Shown: positions 33,152 to 41,975, numbered from the stretch's first letter. The stretch: DNA of 64,000 nucleotides from Streptomyces djakartensis (GCF_014651075.1 NZ_BMWE01000004.1:310001-374000), one strand, 5' to 3'. A program made the numbers and translations. Notes: generated by a model not told the origin, from the sequence alone.

Positions 33152-33165
33152 TGCTTGTCGACACT
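33137..33165 (+). promoter_or_regulatory. Overlapping divergent promoter for the small protein/PucR pair
   Basis: TTGACG (33137-33142), 17-base spacer, GACACT (33160-33165). It shares the inverted repeat TTGAC-GGGGT-GTCAA with the opposing DUF3068 promoter, so RNA polymerase can occupy only one at a time. TGTCGACA, a palindrome, overlaps the -10 region. Confidence 0.5.
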
Positions 33166-33253
33166 GGGCGCGACGGGCAGGGACGGGACGCCGGGGTGGG
33201 GACGACCTCCGGATGATCTCCGGACGAAGCCGGACAGAGAGGCTGACCCTGCG

Positions 33254-33406
33254 ATGTCCAGACTGGTAGCCGCCGCGCTGACCGTCACGCTCGCCGCCGC
33301 CCTCGCCGTGGGCGCGGCGCTGGGCGTCGTCGCGCTGCTCGAAGCCACGCCCGACCAGCCCAACACGCCCCTGATCACGTACGAGCAGACCGGGCAGGGG
33401 AGTTGA
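33254..33406 (+). CDS. Small membrane protein (DUF2613-like)
   Basis: 50 residues: MSRLVAAALTVTL start, one transmembrane helix (residues about 5-30) and a short extracytoplasmic tail TPDQPNTPLITYEQTGQ. The layout matches the DUF2613 family of actinobacteria as I remember it. It ends three bases before the PucR-type gene, so the two share a transcript. No ribosome site is obvious. Confidence 0.7.
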   Translation: MSRLVAAALTVTLAAALAVGAALGVVALLEATPDQPNTPLITYEQTGQGS

Positions 33407-33409
33407 CGG

Positions 33410-34660
33410 ATGGCGGCCGCCCGCACCGGAACCGTCACCACCCGCTCGGCCTGGCACGACGTACCGCGCTTGCAGGTGCGCCGGTTCGCGGCCGTCGCCA
33501 TGGCCGAGGCGCCCGCGCTCGCCGAGGAGATCCTCGGGGAGATCCAGCGCGAGTACCCCCATCTGCCCTTCGTCCTCGACGACTCCGGCGAGCCGATGGC
33601 CCTCGTCGGGATCCGCCGCGCCATCGAGGTCTTCGTGCAGCACCTGGAGAACTCGGAGGGGCGGCCCACCGTCCCGCCCGGCGTCTTCCAGGACTTCGGC
33701 CGCGGCGAGGGGCTGAACGGCCGCTCGCTCGACTCCCTCCAGGCCATCTACCGCCTGGGCGTACGCCTGGCCTGGCGCCGCTTCGCCGACATCGGCCAGC
33801 GCGTGGAGATACCGCCCCCGGCGATGTACGAACTCGTCGACGCGGGCTACGAGTACCTCGACGGCCTGGTCGACCAGTCCGTACGCGGCTACGCCGAGGC
33901 CGCCGCCCGCCAGGCCGGCGAACGCCTGCGTCTGCAACGCCGCCTGATGGAGCTGTTACTGGCCGAGCACCACCGCGGCGACCCCACCGAGGCCTTCACC
34001 GAACGCGCCGCCCGCATCGGCTGGCCCCTCCCGGCGAAGGTCGCGGTCGGCGTCCTGCTCCGCCCCGCCCGGGAGGCCATGGCCCCCGCGGTCGGGCAGG
34101 ACGTCCTGCTCGACATGGAGTACGAGCAGCCCCGCATGGTCGTCCCCGAGCCCGACGCGGCGGGCCGCCACGAACTGCTGCACCGGGCCCTGGCCGGCTG
34201 GTCCGGCGCGATCGGCCCGCCCGTCCCGCTGGCCGACGCGGCGAAGTCGCTGCGCTGGGCGGAGGCGGCGGTCCGCCTCATGGAACGCGACCTGCTCCCC
34301 TCCGGCGGGGTCCTCCACTGCACCGAACACACCGAGGCCCTGGTCCTCCTCCAGCCCGAGGAACTCATCGACGACCTCGCCCTGCGCTGCCTGGCCCCCC
34401 TGACCCACTGCGGCCCCACCCACGGCCGCCGCCTCGCCGAAACCCTCCTGGCCTGGCTGGAGACCAGGGGAGGAGCCCCCGAGGTCGCGACCCGCCTCGG
34501 CGTCCACCCCCAGACGGTCCGCTACCGCCTCCGCCAGATCCGCGAACTGTGGGGCGACGAGATAGACGACCCCGACCGCCGCTTCGAACTGGAACTGGTA
34601 CTGCGCGCGCAGCGGCTGCGGGGGGAGCTCGGCGGGAAGAGCCACCGGCGCCGGAGCTGA
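33410..34660 (+). CDS. PucR/CdaR-type transcriptional regulator containing a TTA codon
   Basis: 416 residues. A helical N-terminal sensor (about 1-180, with SLDSLQAIYRLGVRLAWRRF) and a GGDEF-like central region precede a C-terminal HTH of the PucR family (APEVATRLGVHPQTVRYRLRQI, about 360-382). An in-frame TTA at 33956-33958 (within MELLLAEH) should make translation depend on the bldA tRNA, so expression is probably tied to development. No obvious catabolic partner is adjacent; the upstream small membrane protein is in the same transcript. Confidence 0.88.
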   Translation: MAAARTGTVTTRSAWHDVPRLQVRRFAAVAMAEAPALAEEILGEIQREYPHLPFVLDDSGEPMALVGIRRAIEVFVQHLENSEGRPTVPPGVFQDFGRGEGLNGRSLDSLQAIYRLGVRLAWRRFADIGQRVEIPPPAMYELVDAGYEYLDGLVDQSVRGYAEAAARQAGERLRLQRRLMELLLAEHHRGDPTEAFTERAARIGWPLPAKVAVGVLLRPAREAMAPAVGQDVLLDMEYEQPRMVVPEPDAAGRHELLHRALAGWSGAIGPPVPLADAAKSLRWAEAAVRLMERDLLPSGGVLHCTEHTEALVLLQPEELIDDLALRCLAPLTHCGPTHGRRLAETLLAWLETRGGAPEVATRLGVHPQTVRYRLRQIRELWGDEIDDPDRRFELELVLRAQRLRGELGGKSHRRRS

Positions 34661-34668
34661 GCTGCCCA

Positions 34669-34697
34669 TTGCCCGGCCCCCTCACTATGGCTAGCCT
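34669..34697 (+). promoter_or_regulatory. Candidate promoter for the IclR/SMP-30 operon
   Basis: TTGCCC (34669-34674), 17-base spacer, TAGCCT (34692-34697). A perfect palindrome CAGGCGCCTG lies downstream at 34736-34745 and could be an autoregulatory site for the IclR protein. Confidence 0.5.
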
Positions 34698-34771
34698 GTG
34701 TTCGTCATGCCGATCGCCTGTTGATATCTCGAACGCAGGCGCCTGAGAACACATAGGGAGGGGGACCGGAC

Positions 34772-35545
34772 GTGGGACGCCTCGTGCCAGCCGTGACCCG
34801 GGCTCTCGACATTCTCGAGCTCTTCCTCGACGGGGACGGGACGCTCTCCGCTCCCGACATCGTGCGCAGGCTCCAGCTGCCGCGCACCACCGTGCACGAG
34901 CTCGTGACCACGCTCGCCGCCCGGAAGTACATCGTCCAGGTGCCCGGCCAGCCGGGACGCTACCGGCTCGGCGTACGCCCGTACCAGCTCGGCGCCCGCT
35001 ACGCCGAGCAGCTCGACCTCGCCGCCGAGGGGCAGCTGGTCGCCCGGTCGGTCGCCGAGACCTGCGACGAGACGGTGCACGTGGCGATCCTCGAGGACAC
35101 GGACGTCATCTACATCGCCAAGGTCGACTCCACGCACGCCGTGCGGATGGTGTCGGCGGCCGGGCGCAGGCTGCCCGCCCACTGCACGTCCGTCGGCAAG
35201 ATGCTGCTGGCCTCCCTTCCCGAGCAGGAACTCGCCGCGCGGATCCCCGACGGCGCCGAGCTGGTCGCGATGACCCCCAACAGCATCACCGACCCGGCCG
35301 CCCTGCGCGAGACCCTGGCCGAGATCCGTGAGCGGGGCCTCGCCGTGGAGAACCGTGAGTCCAACCCGGACGTGAGCTGTGTGGCCGCGCCGGTCCGCGA
35401 CCGCACCGGGCAGGTCGTCGCCGCCCTGTCGATCTCCGTGCCGATGATCCGCTGGAGCGAGGAGCGCCGCGCGGAGCTGGAGCAGCTCGCCGCCAAGGGC
35501 GCCGCCGAGCTGTCCGAGCACCTGGGCCACCGGGGCGTGGCGTGA
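34772..35545 (+). CDS. IclR-family transcriptional regulator
   Basis: 257 residues from GTG 34772, with AGGGAGGGGGAC upstream. Winged helix at residues 5-65 (AVTRALDILELF, LQLPRTTVHELVTTLA) and effector domain with the IclR signature RRLPAHCTSVGKMLLA (about 128-143) and SCVAAPVRDRTGQVVAALSIS. It is GTGA-coupled to an SMP-30-type lactonase, so it very likely controls that gene in response to a sugar lactone or acid. Confidence 0.93.
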   Translation: MGRLVPAVTRALDILELFLDGDGTLSAPDIVRRLQLPRTTVHELVTTLAARKYIVQVPGQPGRYRLGVRPYQLGARYAEQLDLAAEGQLVARSVAETCDETVHVAILEDTDVIYIAKVDSTHAVRMVSAAGRRLPAHCTSVGKMLLASLPEQELAARIPDGAELVAMTPNSITDPAALRETLAEIRERGLAVENRESNPDVSCVAAPVRDRTGQVVAALSISVPMIRWSEERRAELEQLAAKGAAELSEHLGHRGVA

Positions 35546-36414
35546 CGGCGCCGTACGAGGTGGCGGTACGGGCCGAGGCCGAGCTCGGGGAGGGACCCAC
35601 CTGGGACGCGGCCACCGGCCGGCTCCTGTGGATCGACATCCTCGGCTCCCGCGTGCACACCTACGACCCGGCCACCGGGCACCGCACGGTCCGCCGCACC
35701 GAGCAGCACGTCGGCGCGGTGAAGCCGCGCGCGGGCGGGGGTCTGGTGCTGAACCTGCGCGACGGGATCGGTCTCCTCGACCCCGAGGGCGACTCCGAGG
35801 GCGACCCCGGCGGCGGCTTCCGCTGGCTCCACCACGAGCCGGTCCCAGGCCGCCGCGCCAACGACGCGGCCGTCGCCCCCGACGGCACCCTGTGGGCCGG
35901 CACCATGCGCTACGACGAGGCACCCGGCGGCGGCACACTGTCCCGGATCGACGCGGACGGCTCGATCGAGGTGGTCCTCGACGACGTCGCGGTGAGCAAC
36001 GGCACGGGCTGGAGCCCGGACGGCCGGCTGATGTACTACGTCGACTCGCCCACCCGCCGCGTCGACGTCTTCGACCACGCCGACGGAAAGGTGTCCGGGC
36101 GACGGACCCTCGCCGAGATCGAAGACGGCGCGGGGTCCCCCGACGGGCTCACCGTCGACGCCGAGGGCTGCGTGTGGGTGGCGCTGTGGGACGGCGCGGC
36201 GGTACGCCGCTACACGCCGGACGGCGAGCTGGACCGGGTGATCCCGCTTCCGGTGCCCCGCGTGACGGCCTGCGCCTTCGCCGGCCCCGACCTGACCGAC
36301 CTCTACATCACGACGGCCCGCGTCGGCCTGGCGGCACCGCCCCCGCTCTCCGGATCGGTGCTGGTCGTCCCGGGCGCGGGCAAGGGACTGGCGCAGCCGG
36401 CGTTCAACGGCTGA
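35542..36414 (+). CDS. SMP-30/gluconolactonase-like sugar lactone hydrolase
   Basis: 290 residues. A six-bladed propeller with SMP-30 metal ligands in place: E in ELGEGPTWD (about residue 14), N in RRANDAAVAPDG and VSNGTGWSPDG, and D in SPDGLTVDAEGCVWVALWDG (about 200-218). These enzymes open sugar-1,4-lactones such as L-arabino-, galactono- or gluconolactone. With the arabinofuranosidase and dehydratase elsewhere in the window it could serve oxidative pentose/hexose breakdown. Translationally coupled to the IclR gene; the stop forms a shared TGATCA with the convergent FAD gene. Confidence 0.9.
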   Translation: MTAPYEVAVRAEAELGEGPTWDAATGRLLWIDILGSRVHTYDPATGHRTVRRTEQHVGAVKPRAGGGLVLNLRDGIGLLDPEGDSEGDPGGGFRWLHHEPVPGRRANDAAVAPDGTLWAGTMRYDEAPGGGTLSRIDADGSIEVVLDDVAVSNGTGWSPDGRLMYYVDSPTRRVDVFDHADGKVSGRRTLAEIEDGAGSPDGLTVDAEGCVWVALWDGAAVRRYTPDGELDRVIPLPVPRVTACAFAGPDLTDLYITTARVGLAAPPPLSGSVLVVPGAGKGLAQPAFNG

Positions 36415-37815
36415 TCAGCGTCCCGTCCGGTCCAGCCCCTTGAGGATCTCCCGCTCCTCCTGCGTCAACGGCGCTCCGGCGGCCGGCGGCAACGGCGGCC
36501 CGCTCAGCGTCGCCAGTACCGTCGAGGGCCGGAGCAGCCGGGCCGGCCCCGTCGTCATGCTCATCACGTCCCAGAGCGCCGACGCCGCCGGGTACGAGCC
36601 GGTCGCCGTGCGGATCATGCGGCGCGTGTAGGCGGTGACCAGACGGTCGGCGGCCCCCGGCGACCCCCCTCGGGTCCCGGGGAACCAGACGTCCTGGCTC
36701 ACCGCCATCGTCCACGCCGCCTGCACCGACCGGGCCGCCCGCCGCTGCACGCGCCGGGCGAGCCCGGGTCCGGCGAGGCCCGCCCGCCGCAGTTCCCCGC
36801 CCAGCTCCCGGGCGCCCAGCGCGGCCACCGACATGCCCTGCCCGTAGGCCGGATTGAACGTGGCCAGCGCGTCACCGAGGACGACGAGGCGCTCGGGCCA
36901 GGGGCGGACCCGCTCCAGGTACCGCCGGTGGTTGCTGGTGCTGCGGCTGACGTGCACGTCGGTGAGCGGCTGCGCCCCGGAGATCAGCCGGCCCACGATG
37001 GGGTCGGGCAGGTCCAGGGTGTACCGGAGGAAGGCGTCCGGGTCGGACGGCGGCTCACCGCCGCCTCGCGTACCGGCGAGGCTCACCATCCAGCGGTCAC
37101 CCTCGATGGGCAGCACCATGCCGCTGCGGCCGGGCCGGCCCTGATACGGGTCCGCCTGCACCATGGCCAGGGGGAAGCGGCCGGCGCCCTCGGGTGTGCG
37201 GTACAGGCGGGTGGCGTTCACCAGGCCGGCGTCCACCGTCTTCTCGCGCACGTCGTCGATGCCCAGCCCCGCCAGCCAGGTGACGATCCGTGAGCCGCGC
37301 CCGCTCGCGTCCACCACGAAGTCGGCGGGAAGTTCCTCGTCCCCGGCGGCCGCCGAGAGGCGAACCCCCGTGACCCGCTCCCGGGACCCGGTCAGTTCCA
37401 GCACCCGCGCCTTGCGGATCACCACCCCCGTGTTGTCCAGCACCGCGCCTCGCACCGCCCAGTCGAGCAGTGCCCGGGTGCACGTCAGCATCCGCGGGCC
37501 GGGGCGACGCCAGCGCCGCAACCAGCCCTCGGGCGTCAGGGCGACCATGCCCGAGCCGAGCGGGATCTCGTGGGCACCGGCGGCGAGCAGGTGCTTGCCC
37601 ATGCTCACGCCCGGCACCAGGTCCTCCATCGAGGCCAGGCCGCCCGCCATGAGGAGATGCGCGTGGCGCCCCTGCGGCAGGCCCCTGCGGTGCTCCGGCC
37701 CGTCGGGCAGATCGTCACGGTCGAGCACGACCACCTCGTCCGCGACGGTGGACAGGGCCGCCGCGGCCAGCATGCCGGCCAGACCCGCACCGATGACGAC
37801 AGCTCTACGCGACAT
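36415..37815 (-). CDS. FAD-dependent oxidoreductase (geranylgeranyl-reductase/halogenase-like fold)
   Basis: 466 residues from ATG 37815, with GGGGAG upstream. A flavin-binding Rossmann motif VVIGAGLAGMLAAAAL (about 5-20), VVLDRDDLPDG, and the second FAD motif VVLGDALATFNPAYGQGMSVA (about 310-330) are seen. It resembles FAD monooxygenases such as the 2-polyprenyl-6-methoxyphenol hydroxylase superfamily. It starts 83 bases after the last MAB_1171c-type gene on the same strand and could belong to that operon. Substrate unknown. Confidence 0.85.
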   Translation of the reverse strand: MSRRAVVIGAGLAGMLAAAALSTVADEVVVLDRDDLPDGPEHRRGLPQGRHAHLLMAGGLASMEDLVPGVSMGKHLLAAGAHEIPLGSGMVALTPEGWLRRWRRPGPRMLTCTRALLDWAVRGAVLDNTGVVIRKARVLELTGSRERVTGVRLSAAAGDEELPADFVVDASGRGSRIVTWLAGLGIDDVREKTVDAGLVNATRLYRTPEGAGRFPLAMVQADPYQGRPGRSGMVLPIEGDRWMVSLAGTRGGGEPPSDPDAFLRYTLDLPDPIVGRLISGAQPLTDVHVSRSTSNHRRYLERVRPWPERLVVLGDALATFNPAYGQGMSVAALGARELGGELRRAGLAGPGLARRVQRRAARSVQAAWTMAVSQDVWFPGTRGGSPGAADRLVTAYTRRMIRTATGSYPAASALWDVMSMTTGPARLLRPSTVLATLSGPPLPPAAGAPLTQEEREILKGLDRTGR

Positions 37816-37897
37816 GCGACTCCCCGCACTCGACCATGAAGGTTCCCCCGCCATGAAGGCATTCCCCGGTGTACGGCCACCGAGCTCCCGACGGCTC

Positions 37898-39091
37898 TCA
37901 CCGTACCTTCACAGACCGTGTCCGCCACCCTCCGGTGCGGGCTCCGTCGGACGCGCACAACGCCTGCGCCAACTCCACGAGCCCGCCCGCGCCGGAGCCC
38001 TCCATGGCATGCAGACGATGGGTGCTCGGTGTCCGCAGCGGCTCCCCACGCGCCGCCGCCCGGTGTGCCGCGGCGGCCAGCATCGCCGCCTCCGCCGTGA
38101 TCCGGGCCCGGTGCGCGCAGTGGCCGTCGCCCAGGGCGGCCGACAGCGCCCGCTCCCGCACCCCGTCGTCGAAGTACGGCGCCAGTGCCAGCAGGGCGTC
38201 GTGAATGGCCACTTCACGCCAGTGCAGGCGTTCCCCGGGCGACTGCCACCAGAAGGCGGGCGGTTTGGGCGCCGTCGACACGAACCCGACCCGGTGCCAC
38301 AGCGGGTCCAGCCTGCGGTAGTCGCGCAACCCCCGCCAGTGCCCGACGGCCGCCGGCAGCAGCCTCGGCAGCACGAACCCCGCCGAACAGATCAGCGCCG
38401 CGAGCGCGGCCATGGGCGGGGCGAGGCGGGTGGAGAGGAAGTCCAGGTCGTGACCTGTCCAACGCGCCACCACCGCCGCGTACTTGGCCAACTGGAACCC
38501 CACCAGGTCCAGCACCGCCCCCACGAAGATCAGCCGCAGCCCGGTCCTCAGCAGCCCGGTGACCTCCCGGCCCCACCGCACGCACACCACGGACATCGCC
38601 ACCGTCACCGCACTGTGACCGAGCAGGTAGAGCACGATCATCTCGCGCATGAAAGGCGTGTTCGCGTAGTACGTGTCGAGGTCGGTCAGCCGCTCCACCC
38701 GCGCGTCCGCCAGCGCGAACAGCACGACGATCGCCACGACCAGCGGCCCGTACGCGGCGACGCTGCGCAGCACCAGCCCGCGCACCCGGTCCGGTGGCCC
38801 GCCCCGCCAGTTGATCAGCAGAATCAGCAGTGAGCAGCTGTACGCGGAGAGCAGACCGTAGGTCAGCGGGGCGCCGAAGTTCGGGATGCCGGTGAGGTCG
38901 TTGACGGCGGCCAGCGTCATCGGCGCCGAGCAGAGGAACACGACCGCGCCGAGCGCGATCGCCACACAGGTGGACACGGTCAGCGGGCTGTGCCGGGCCG
39001 ACGGCCTCCCGGGCGTCGCTCGCGGCCGCCGCAACAGTACGGCGGCGGACAGCGCGAGGGCACCGGCCGCCAGGTAGACGACGAGACTCAT
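37898..39091 (-). CDS. MAB_1171c/DUF6545-type multi-TM protein (module A, copy 2)
   Basis: 397 residues from ATG 39091, in ATGA overlap with copy 1. About seven transmembrane helices fill residues 1-245, then a soluble helical domain follows (LHWREVAIHDALLALAPYF). It shares with the other two copies VNDLTGIPNFGAPLTYG and the motif DTYYANTPFMREMIVLY (about residue 145). I recall such proteins being named MAB_1171c family putative transporters and carrying a DUF6545 domain; no transport has been shown to my knowledge. Coupled to a peptidase gene and copy 1, which suggests one complex. Confidence 0.83.
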   Translation of the reverse strand: MSLVVYLAAGALALSAAVLLRRPRATPGRPSARHSPLTVSTCVAIALGAVVFLCSAPMTLAAVNDLTGIPNFGAPLTYGLLSAYSCSLLILLINWRGGPPDRVRGLVLRSVAAYGPLVVAIVVLFALADARVERLTDLDTYYANTPFMREMIVLYLLGHSAVTVAMSVVCVRWGREVTGLLRTGLRLIFVGAVLDLVGFQLAKYAAVVARWTGHDLDFLSTRLAPPMAALAALICSAGFVLPRLLPAAVGHWRGLRDYRRLDPLWHRVGFVSTAPKPPAFWWQSPGERLHWREVAIHDALLALAPYFDDGVRERALSAALGDGHCAHRARITAEAAMLAAAAHRAAARGEPLRTPSTHRLHAMEGSGAGGLVELAQALCASDGARTGGWRTRSVKVR

Positions 39092-40287
39092 ACCGGAGAG
39101 CTCCGTTCGGCCGCCATCGTCGGCACCCCGGCGGCGGCCCGCCGCACGAGCGGCGAGGTCGCCAGCGCGTCCGCGATGCGCACGAGCGCGTCCGGGCCGG
39201 GCGCCCGCTCCTGGAACCACTCCGACTCGAGCGCCCGGGTGGGCTGTCGGCCGGCGGCGGGGAGCGAGGCCGCGCCCCGGGCCGCCGCGGCGATCACCGC
39301 CGCCCAGGCCGTCGCCGCGGCCCGCTCGGCGTCGCCCGTCGCCCGCAGCGCGGCCGCGAGCGTCTCGTCGTACAACTCCCGGTCGGCGTAGGCGTCGAGG
39401 TGGCTGAGCGCGTTGTGGATGCTCGTCCGCCGCCAGACCAGGCGGGTGACGGGGGAGGACCAGCGCGGGCGCGGCAGGCGCAGGGCGCGACGGACCAGGA
39501 CGTCGTCCAGCTCGCGCTCCAGGGGCGCCAGGCGCACATACGTCCGCCAGGCCCGCCGCCACTCGACCAGCCCGGGCCCGGCCAGCGGGATCAGCACGCC
39601 CGTCGCTGTCAGCAGGGCACCCGCACCGGCCACCGACATGGCGACCTCGGAGCCCAGGAGCGACCAGTCCCGCCCGGACCAGCGGGCCGTCACCGCGACG
39701 AGCTTGACCACGCTGAACCCGGCGGCGCACACGGCGCCGACGCCCAGCGTGACCAGCCCGGCGCGCAGCCAGCCGCGCACCTCGCGGGCCCAGCGCAGCG
39801 CCGACACCGCCGTAACGGCGATGGCCGTGAGGTGCCCGGTCAGATACAGCACGATCATCTCGCGCAGATACGGCGTGCTCGCGTAGTAAGTGTCCAGGTC
39901 CGTACGGCGCTCCACCGGCGCCTCGCCCAGCGCGAACAGCCCCACGATGCCCAGGACCACACCCGAGTAGGCGAGCACCCAGCGGCGGGCGGTGCGGCGC
40001 GCGCCGGGTCCGCCCCGCCAGAGGGCGACCAGGATCTGGGAGGCCGCGCTGTACGCGATGATCGCGGCGTACGTGAGCGGCGCCGCCAGGTTGGGGATGC
40101 CGCTGAGGCGGTTGACGGCGCCGATGGTGGGCGGCGAGCCGAGGAAGAAGCACAGACCGGCCAGGCCCAGCACCCCGCAGATGGCCCGCAGATAGGGGTC
40201 GTGCGGGTGCCGGAACAGGTCCGGGGCCTTCACCACCAGGCCGAGCCACAGCACCGCACAGCTGGCGTAGGCGATGAGTCCGCTCAT
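39088..40287 (-). CDS. MAB_1171c/DUF6545-type multi-TM protein (module A, copy 1)
   Basis: 399 residues, about seven transmembrane helices, then a soluble C-terminal helical domain (VWRRTSIHNALSHLDAYAD). Paralogue of the following gene: VNRLSGIPNLAAPLTYA and DTYYASTPYLREMIVLY occupy the same positions. The start overlaps the peptidase stop (ATGA). The two copies are clearly divergent in the cytoplasmic domain, so they may form a heterodimer. Confidence 0.83.
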   Translation of the reverse strand: MSGLIAYASCAVLWLGLVVKAPDLFRHPHDPYLRAICGVLGLAGLCFFLGSPPTIGAVNRLSGIPNLAAPLTYAAIIAYSAASQILVALWRGGPGARRTARRWVLAYSGVVLGIVGLFALGEAPVERRTDLDTYYASTPYLREMIVLYLTGHLTAIAVTAVSALRWAREVRGWLRAGLVTLGVGAVCAAGFSVVKLVAVTARWSGRDWSLLGSEVAMSVAGAGALLTATGVLIPLAGPGLVEWRRAWRTYVRLAPLERELDDVLVRRALRLPRPRWSSPVTRLVWRRTSIHNALSHLDAYADRELYDETLAAALRATGDAERAAATAWAAVIAAAARGAASLPAAGRQPTRALESEWFQERAPGPDALVRIADALATSPLVRRAAAGVPTMAAERSSPV

Positions 40288-40784
40288 CCCCGCGTCCCGC
40301 GGTAGTTGAGTGCGGCCCCGATGCGTCCGGCAATCGTCTGGGCGGTGTCCTCACGGGCCGCGCACACGGAGTCCGAGGAGGCCTCGAGCCAGGTGCGCAG
40401 CCGACGGCCCATCAGCATGCCGAAGCGGTCGGCCTCCTGTTCGTCGGCCAGGGTGAAGTCGGAGCGGGCGGCGGCCCGGTGGCCGGCCGTGCTCTCCCGT
40501 GACTGGTGCATGTGCCACACCTCATGGCAGAAGATCACGATCTGGTGCCACACGGCGGCCCGTTTGTCGACGATGACGTCGTCGTGGGTCTCGCGCTCCA
40601 GCCACAGTCCGCTCGCGGTGTGCGGCGGGAAGATCTCCCGGTGCACGACGATCGGGCGCCCGCGCCACTGGACGGCCGAGTCGACGACCGCCCGGAACAG
40701 GGTCTCGGGGTCCGCGGGGACCGGTACCCGGACGGGCCGGATGAGGGTGTCCGCGAGGCGACGCATCTCCCTTTTCGTTCGCAC
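40284..40784 (-). CDS. HExxH metallopeptidase-like protein (ImmA/IrrE type, module A)
   Basis: 166 residues from GTG 40784, with GGGGAG upstream; ATG 40766 has no spaced ribosome site. The zinc motif HEVWH sits near residue 90 (IVIFCHEVWHMHQSRES), followed by a downstream acidic residue in DEQEADRFGMLMGRRL that could be the third ligand. This is the ImmA/IrrE-like fold often annotated as a toxin component of a toxin-antitoxin pair. ImmA-type proteases cut their cognate XRE repressor; an XRE gene lies just upstream. Confidence 0.82.
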   Translation of the reverse strand: MRTKREMRRLADTLIRPVRVPVPADPETLFRAVVDSAVQWRGRPIVVHREIFPPHTASGLWLERETHDDVIVDKRAAVWHQIVIFCHEVWHMHQSRESTAGHRAAARSDFTLADEQEADRFGMLMGRRLRTWLEASSDSVCAAREDTAQTIAGRIGAALNYRGTRG

Positions 40785-40918
40785 GGTTCTCCCCGTGGCC
40801 GCTGGACGTTCGACGCCTTGCAATATGCCAACTACCGCGCCGGTCCAGCCACCTCCGGCAGGGCCCGCCGACCAGGGATGGCCGAAAGAGGACGCCGGAA
40901 CCCGGGGCGCCGGGCCGC

Positions 40919-41509
40919 TCAGGGACCGTCCTCGTCCGCCGGGTTCCGCTCGGTGATCATCTCGGCCCACTCGGCCAGCGCCTGGAGCTTGCGCGGCGAC
41001 AGATGCGGGGCGCGTCTGGCCAGCCGGTAGAAGCCGGGCGTGCGCAGCGGGGCCAGCGGATCCGCCTTCGCCTCCAGTTCCTTGAGCACCGGCTGGAGCG
41101 CGGCGTGCAGGGCCTCCGCCTCGTCCGCGGTGAAGAAACCGGCGGGCAGGTCGAAGTGGCGGCGGAGCCGGTCGGCGTGCTCCAGGCTGGGCAGTCCGCT
41201 CCTGCGCCACTCGCTCAGCCACTGCCTGCTGGTCCCGGCGATCCTGGCCAGCTCGTCGAGGGAGTACCGCTTGCCGTCGGGGCGGCGCCGGGTCTCGCGC
41301 ACGAAGTCCAGGCGCTGCCGGACCCGGTCGCCCAGGCTCGTCTCGGGCACGCGCCGGCCCGCGAGCAGGGCGGCGACGGTCTCGGCGGGAATGCCGGTGC
41401 GGTACGACAGTCCGCCGACGTCCAGTACCTCGGCCAGCCGGCCCGGCTGCCCGGTCAGGTCCTCGAGGCGCTCACGCAGTTCGGCGAGGGAAGCGTGGGC
41501 GTCTCTCAC
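40919..41509 (-). CDS. XRE-type helix-turn-helix regulator (module A)
   Basis: 196 residues from GTG 41509, with AGGGAGA upstream. Two HTH-like segments are seen: GGLSYRTGIPAETVAALLAG (about 31-50) and a classical SLDELARIAGTSRQWLSEW (about 83-101) followed by HADRLRRHFDLPAGFF, typical of repressors that count dose and bind phage-like operators. The C-terminal region is helical. It lies 134 bases upstream of the HExxH gene on the same strand. ImmR-ImmA pairs have the same order, so it is the likely target of the peptidase. Confidence 0.85.
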   Translation of the reverse strand: MRDAHASLAELRERLEDLTGQPGRLAEVLDVGGLSYRTGIPAETVAALLAGRRVPETSLGDRVRQRLDFVRETRRRPDGKRYSLDELARIAGTSRQWLSEWRRSGLPSLEHADRLRRHFDLPAGFFTADEAEALHAALQPVLKELEAKADPLAPLRTPGFYRLARRAPHLSPRKLQALAEWAEMITERNPADEDGP

Positions 41510-41609
41510 CGAGTTCTCCCTGTTCTCCCTGGGTGCGTCCGCCGACTCCCGGCTGGGGCTGACGGGAGGCTATCGGGTCCGCCGCGCGGCGGCCAGCAGG
41601 CAGGGCAGT

Positions 41610-41639
41610 ATCAACTGCTGTTTTAGGCAGCAATAGTTG
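41610..41639. promoter_or_regulatory. Dyad upstream of the XRE gene
   Basis: TCAACT-GCTG (41610-41619) and CAGC-AAT-AGTTGA (41627-41639) form an interrupted inverted repeat in an unusually AT-rich patch about 100 bases upstream of the XRE start. This is a plausible operator for that regulator. TTGACA at 41636-41641 overlaps it on the plus strand. Confidence 0.45.
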
Positions 41640-41817
41640 ACAGTCGTGATGGCTGCGGGCAATGATCGCGTCACTGAGAGCTGCGTTCCGCCTAGGCGCC
41701 TGCGGCTCACCACGGCCCAGGGGTGTCCCGGGCGCTGCCGACGGGGGAGCAGCGCGCGGGCCACCCCACAGGGTCGCGGGACGGGCGCGGCGGGGTCCGT
41801 TCCGCTGTCCGGCCCCT

Positions 41818-41860
41818 GGGGGTGCGTGTGGGGGTTGTTCGCGCAGTTCCCCGCGCCCCC
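41818..41860. repeat. Dispersed Streptomyces intergenic repeat
   Basis: The stretch with GGGGGTTGTTCGCGCAGTTC and CCCGCGCCCCC matches a very common Streptomyces intergenic repeat (GGGGCGCGGGGAACTGCGCG in the other orientation, from memory). It lies in the 466-base gap between module B and the XRE gene. Apart from this repeat and the dyad nearer the XRE gene, I see nothing coding in that gap. Confidence 0.7.
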
Positions 41861-41975
41861 GTATCGCCGGCCCGCCGTCCCCTTGACCCGCCCGGCGCCC
41901 CCCGTCCCGTCCCGCCCCCGCACGGCGGCGTTCCGTACGCGGCGCGAGCCGTCCGCACGGCTCGGGGCGGCCGGG

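Noticed and set aside
39092..40354. N-terminal extension that would make the second MAB_1171c-type protein about 818 residues
   Set aside because: The extension is a frame-shadow of the preceding paralogue; ATG 39091 in ATGA overlap gives a normal-length protein.
40284..41509. Classical toxin-antitoxin pair
   Set aside because: HExxH proteins of this type are often labelled toxins, but the XRE-peptidase order with coupled TM genes fits a protease-repressor circuit better; no evidence of toxicity is visible.
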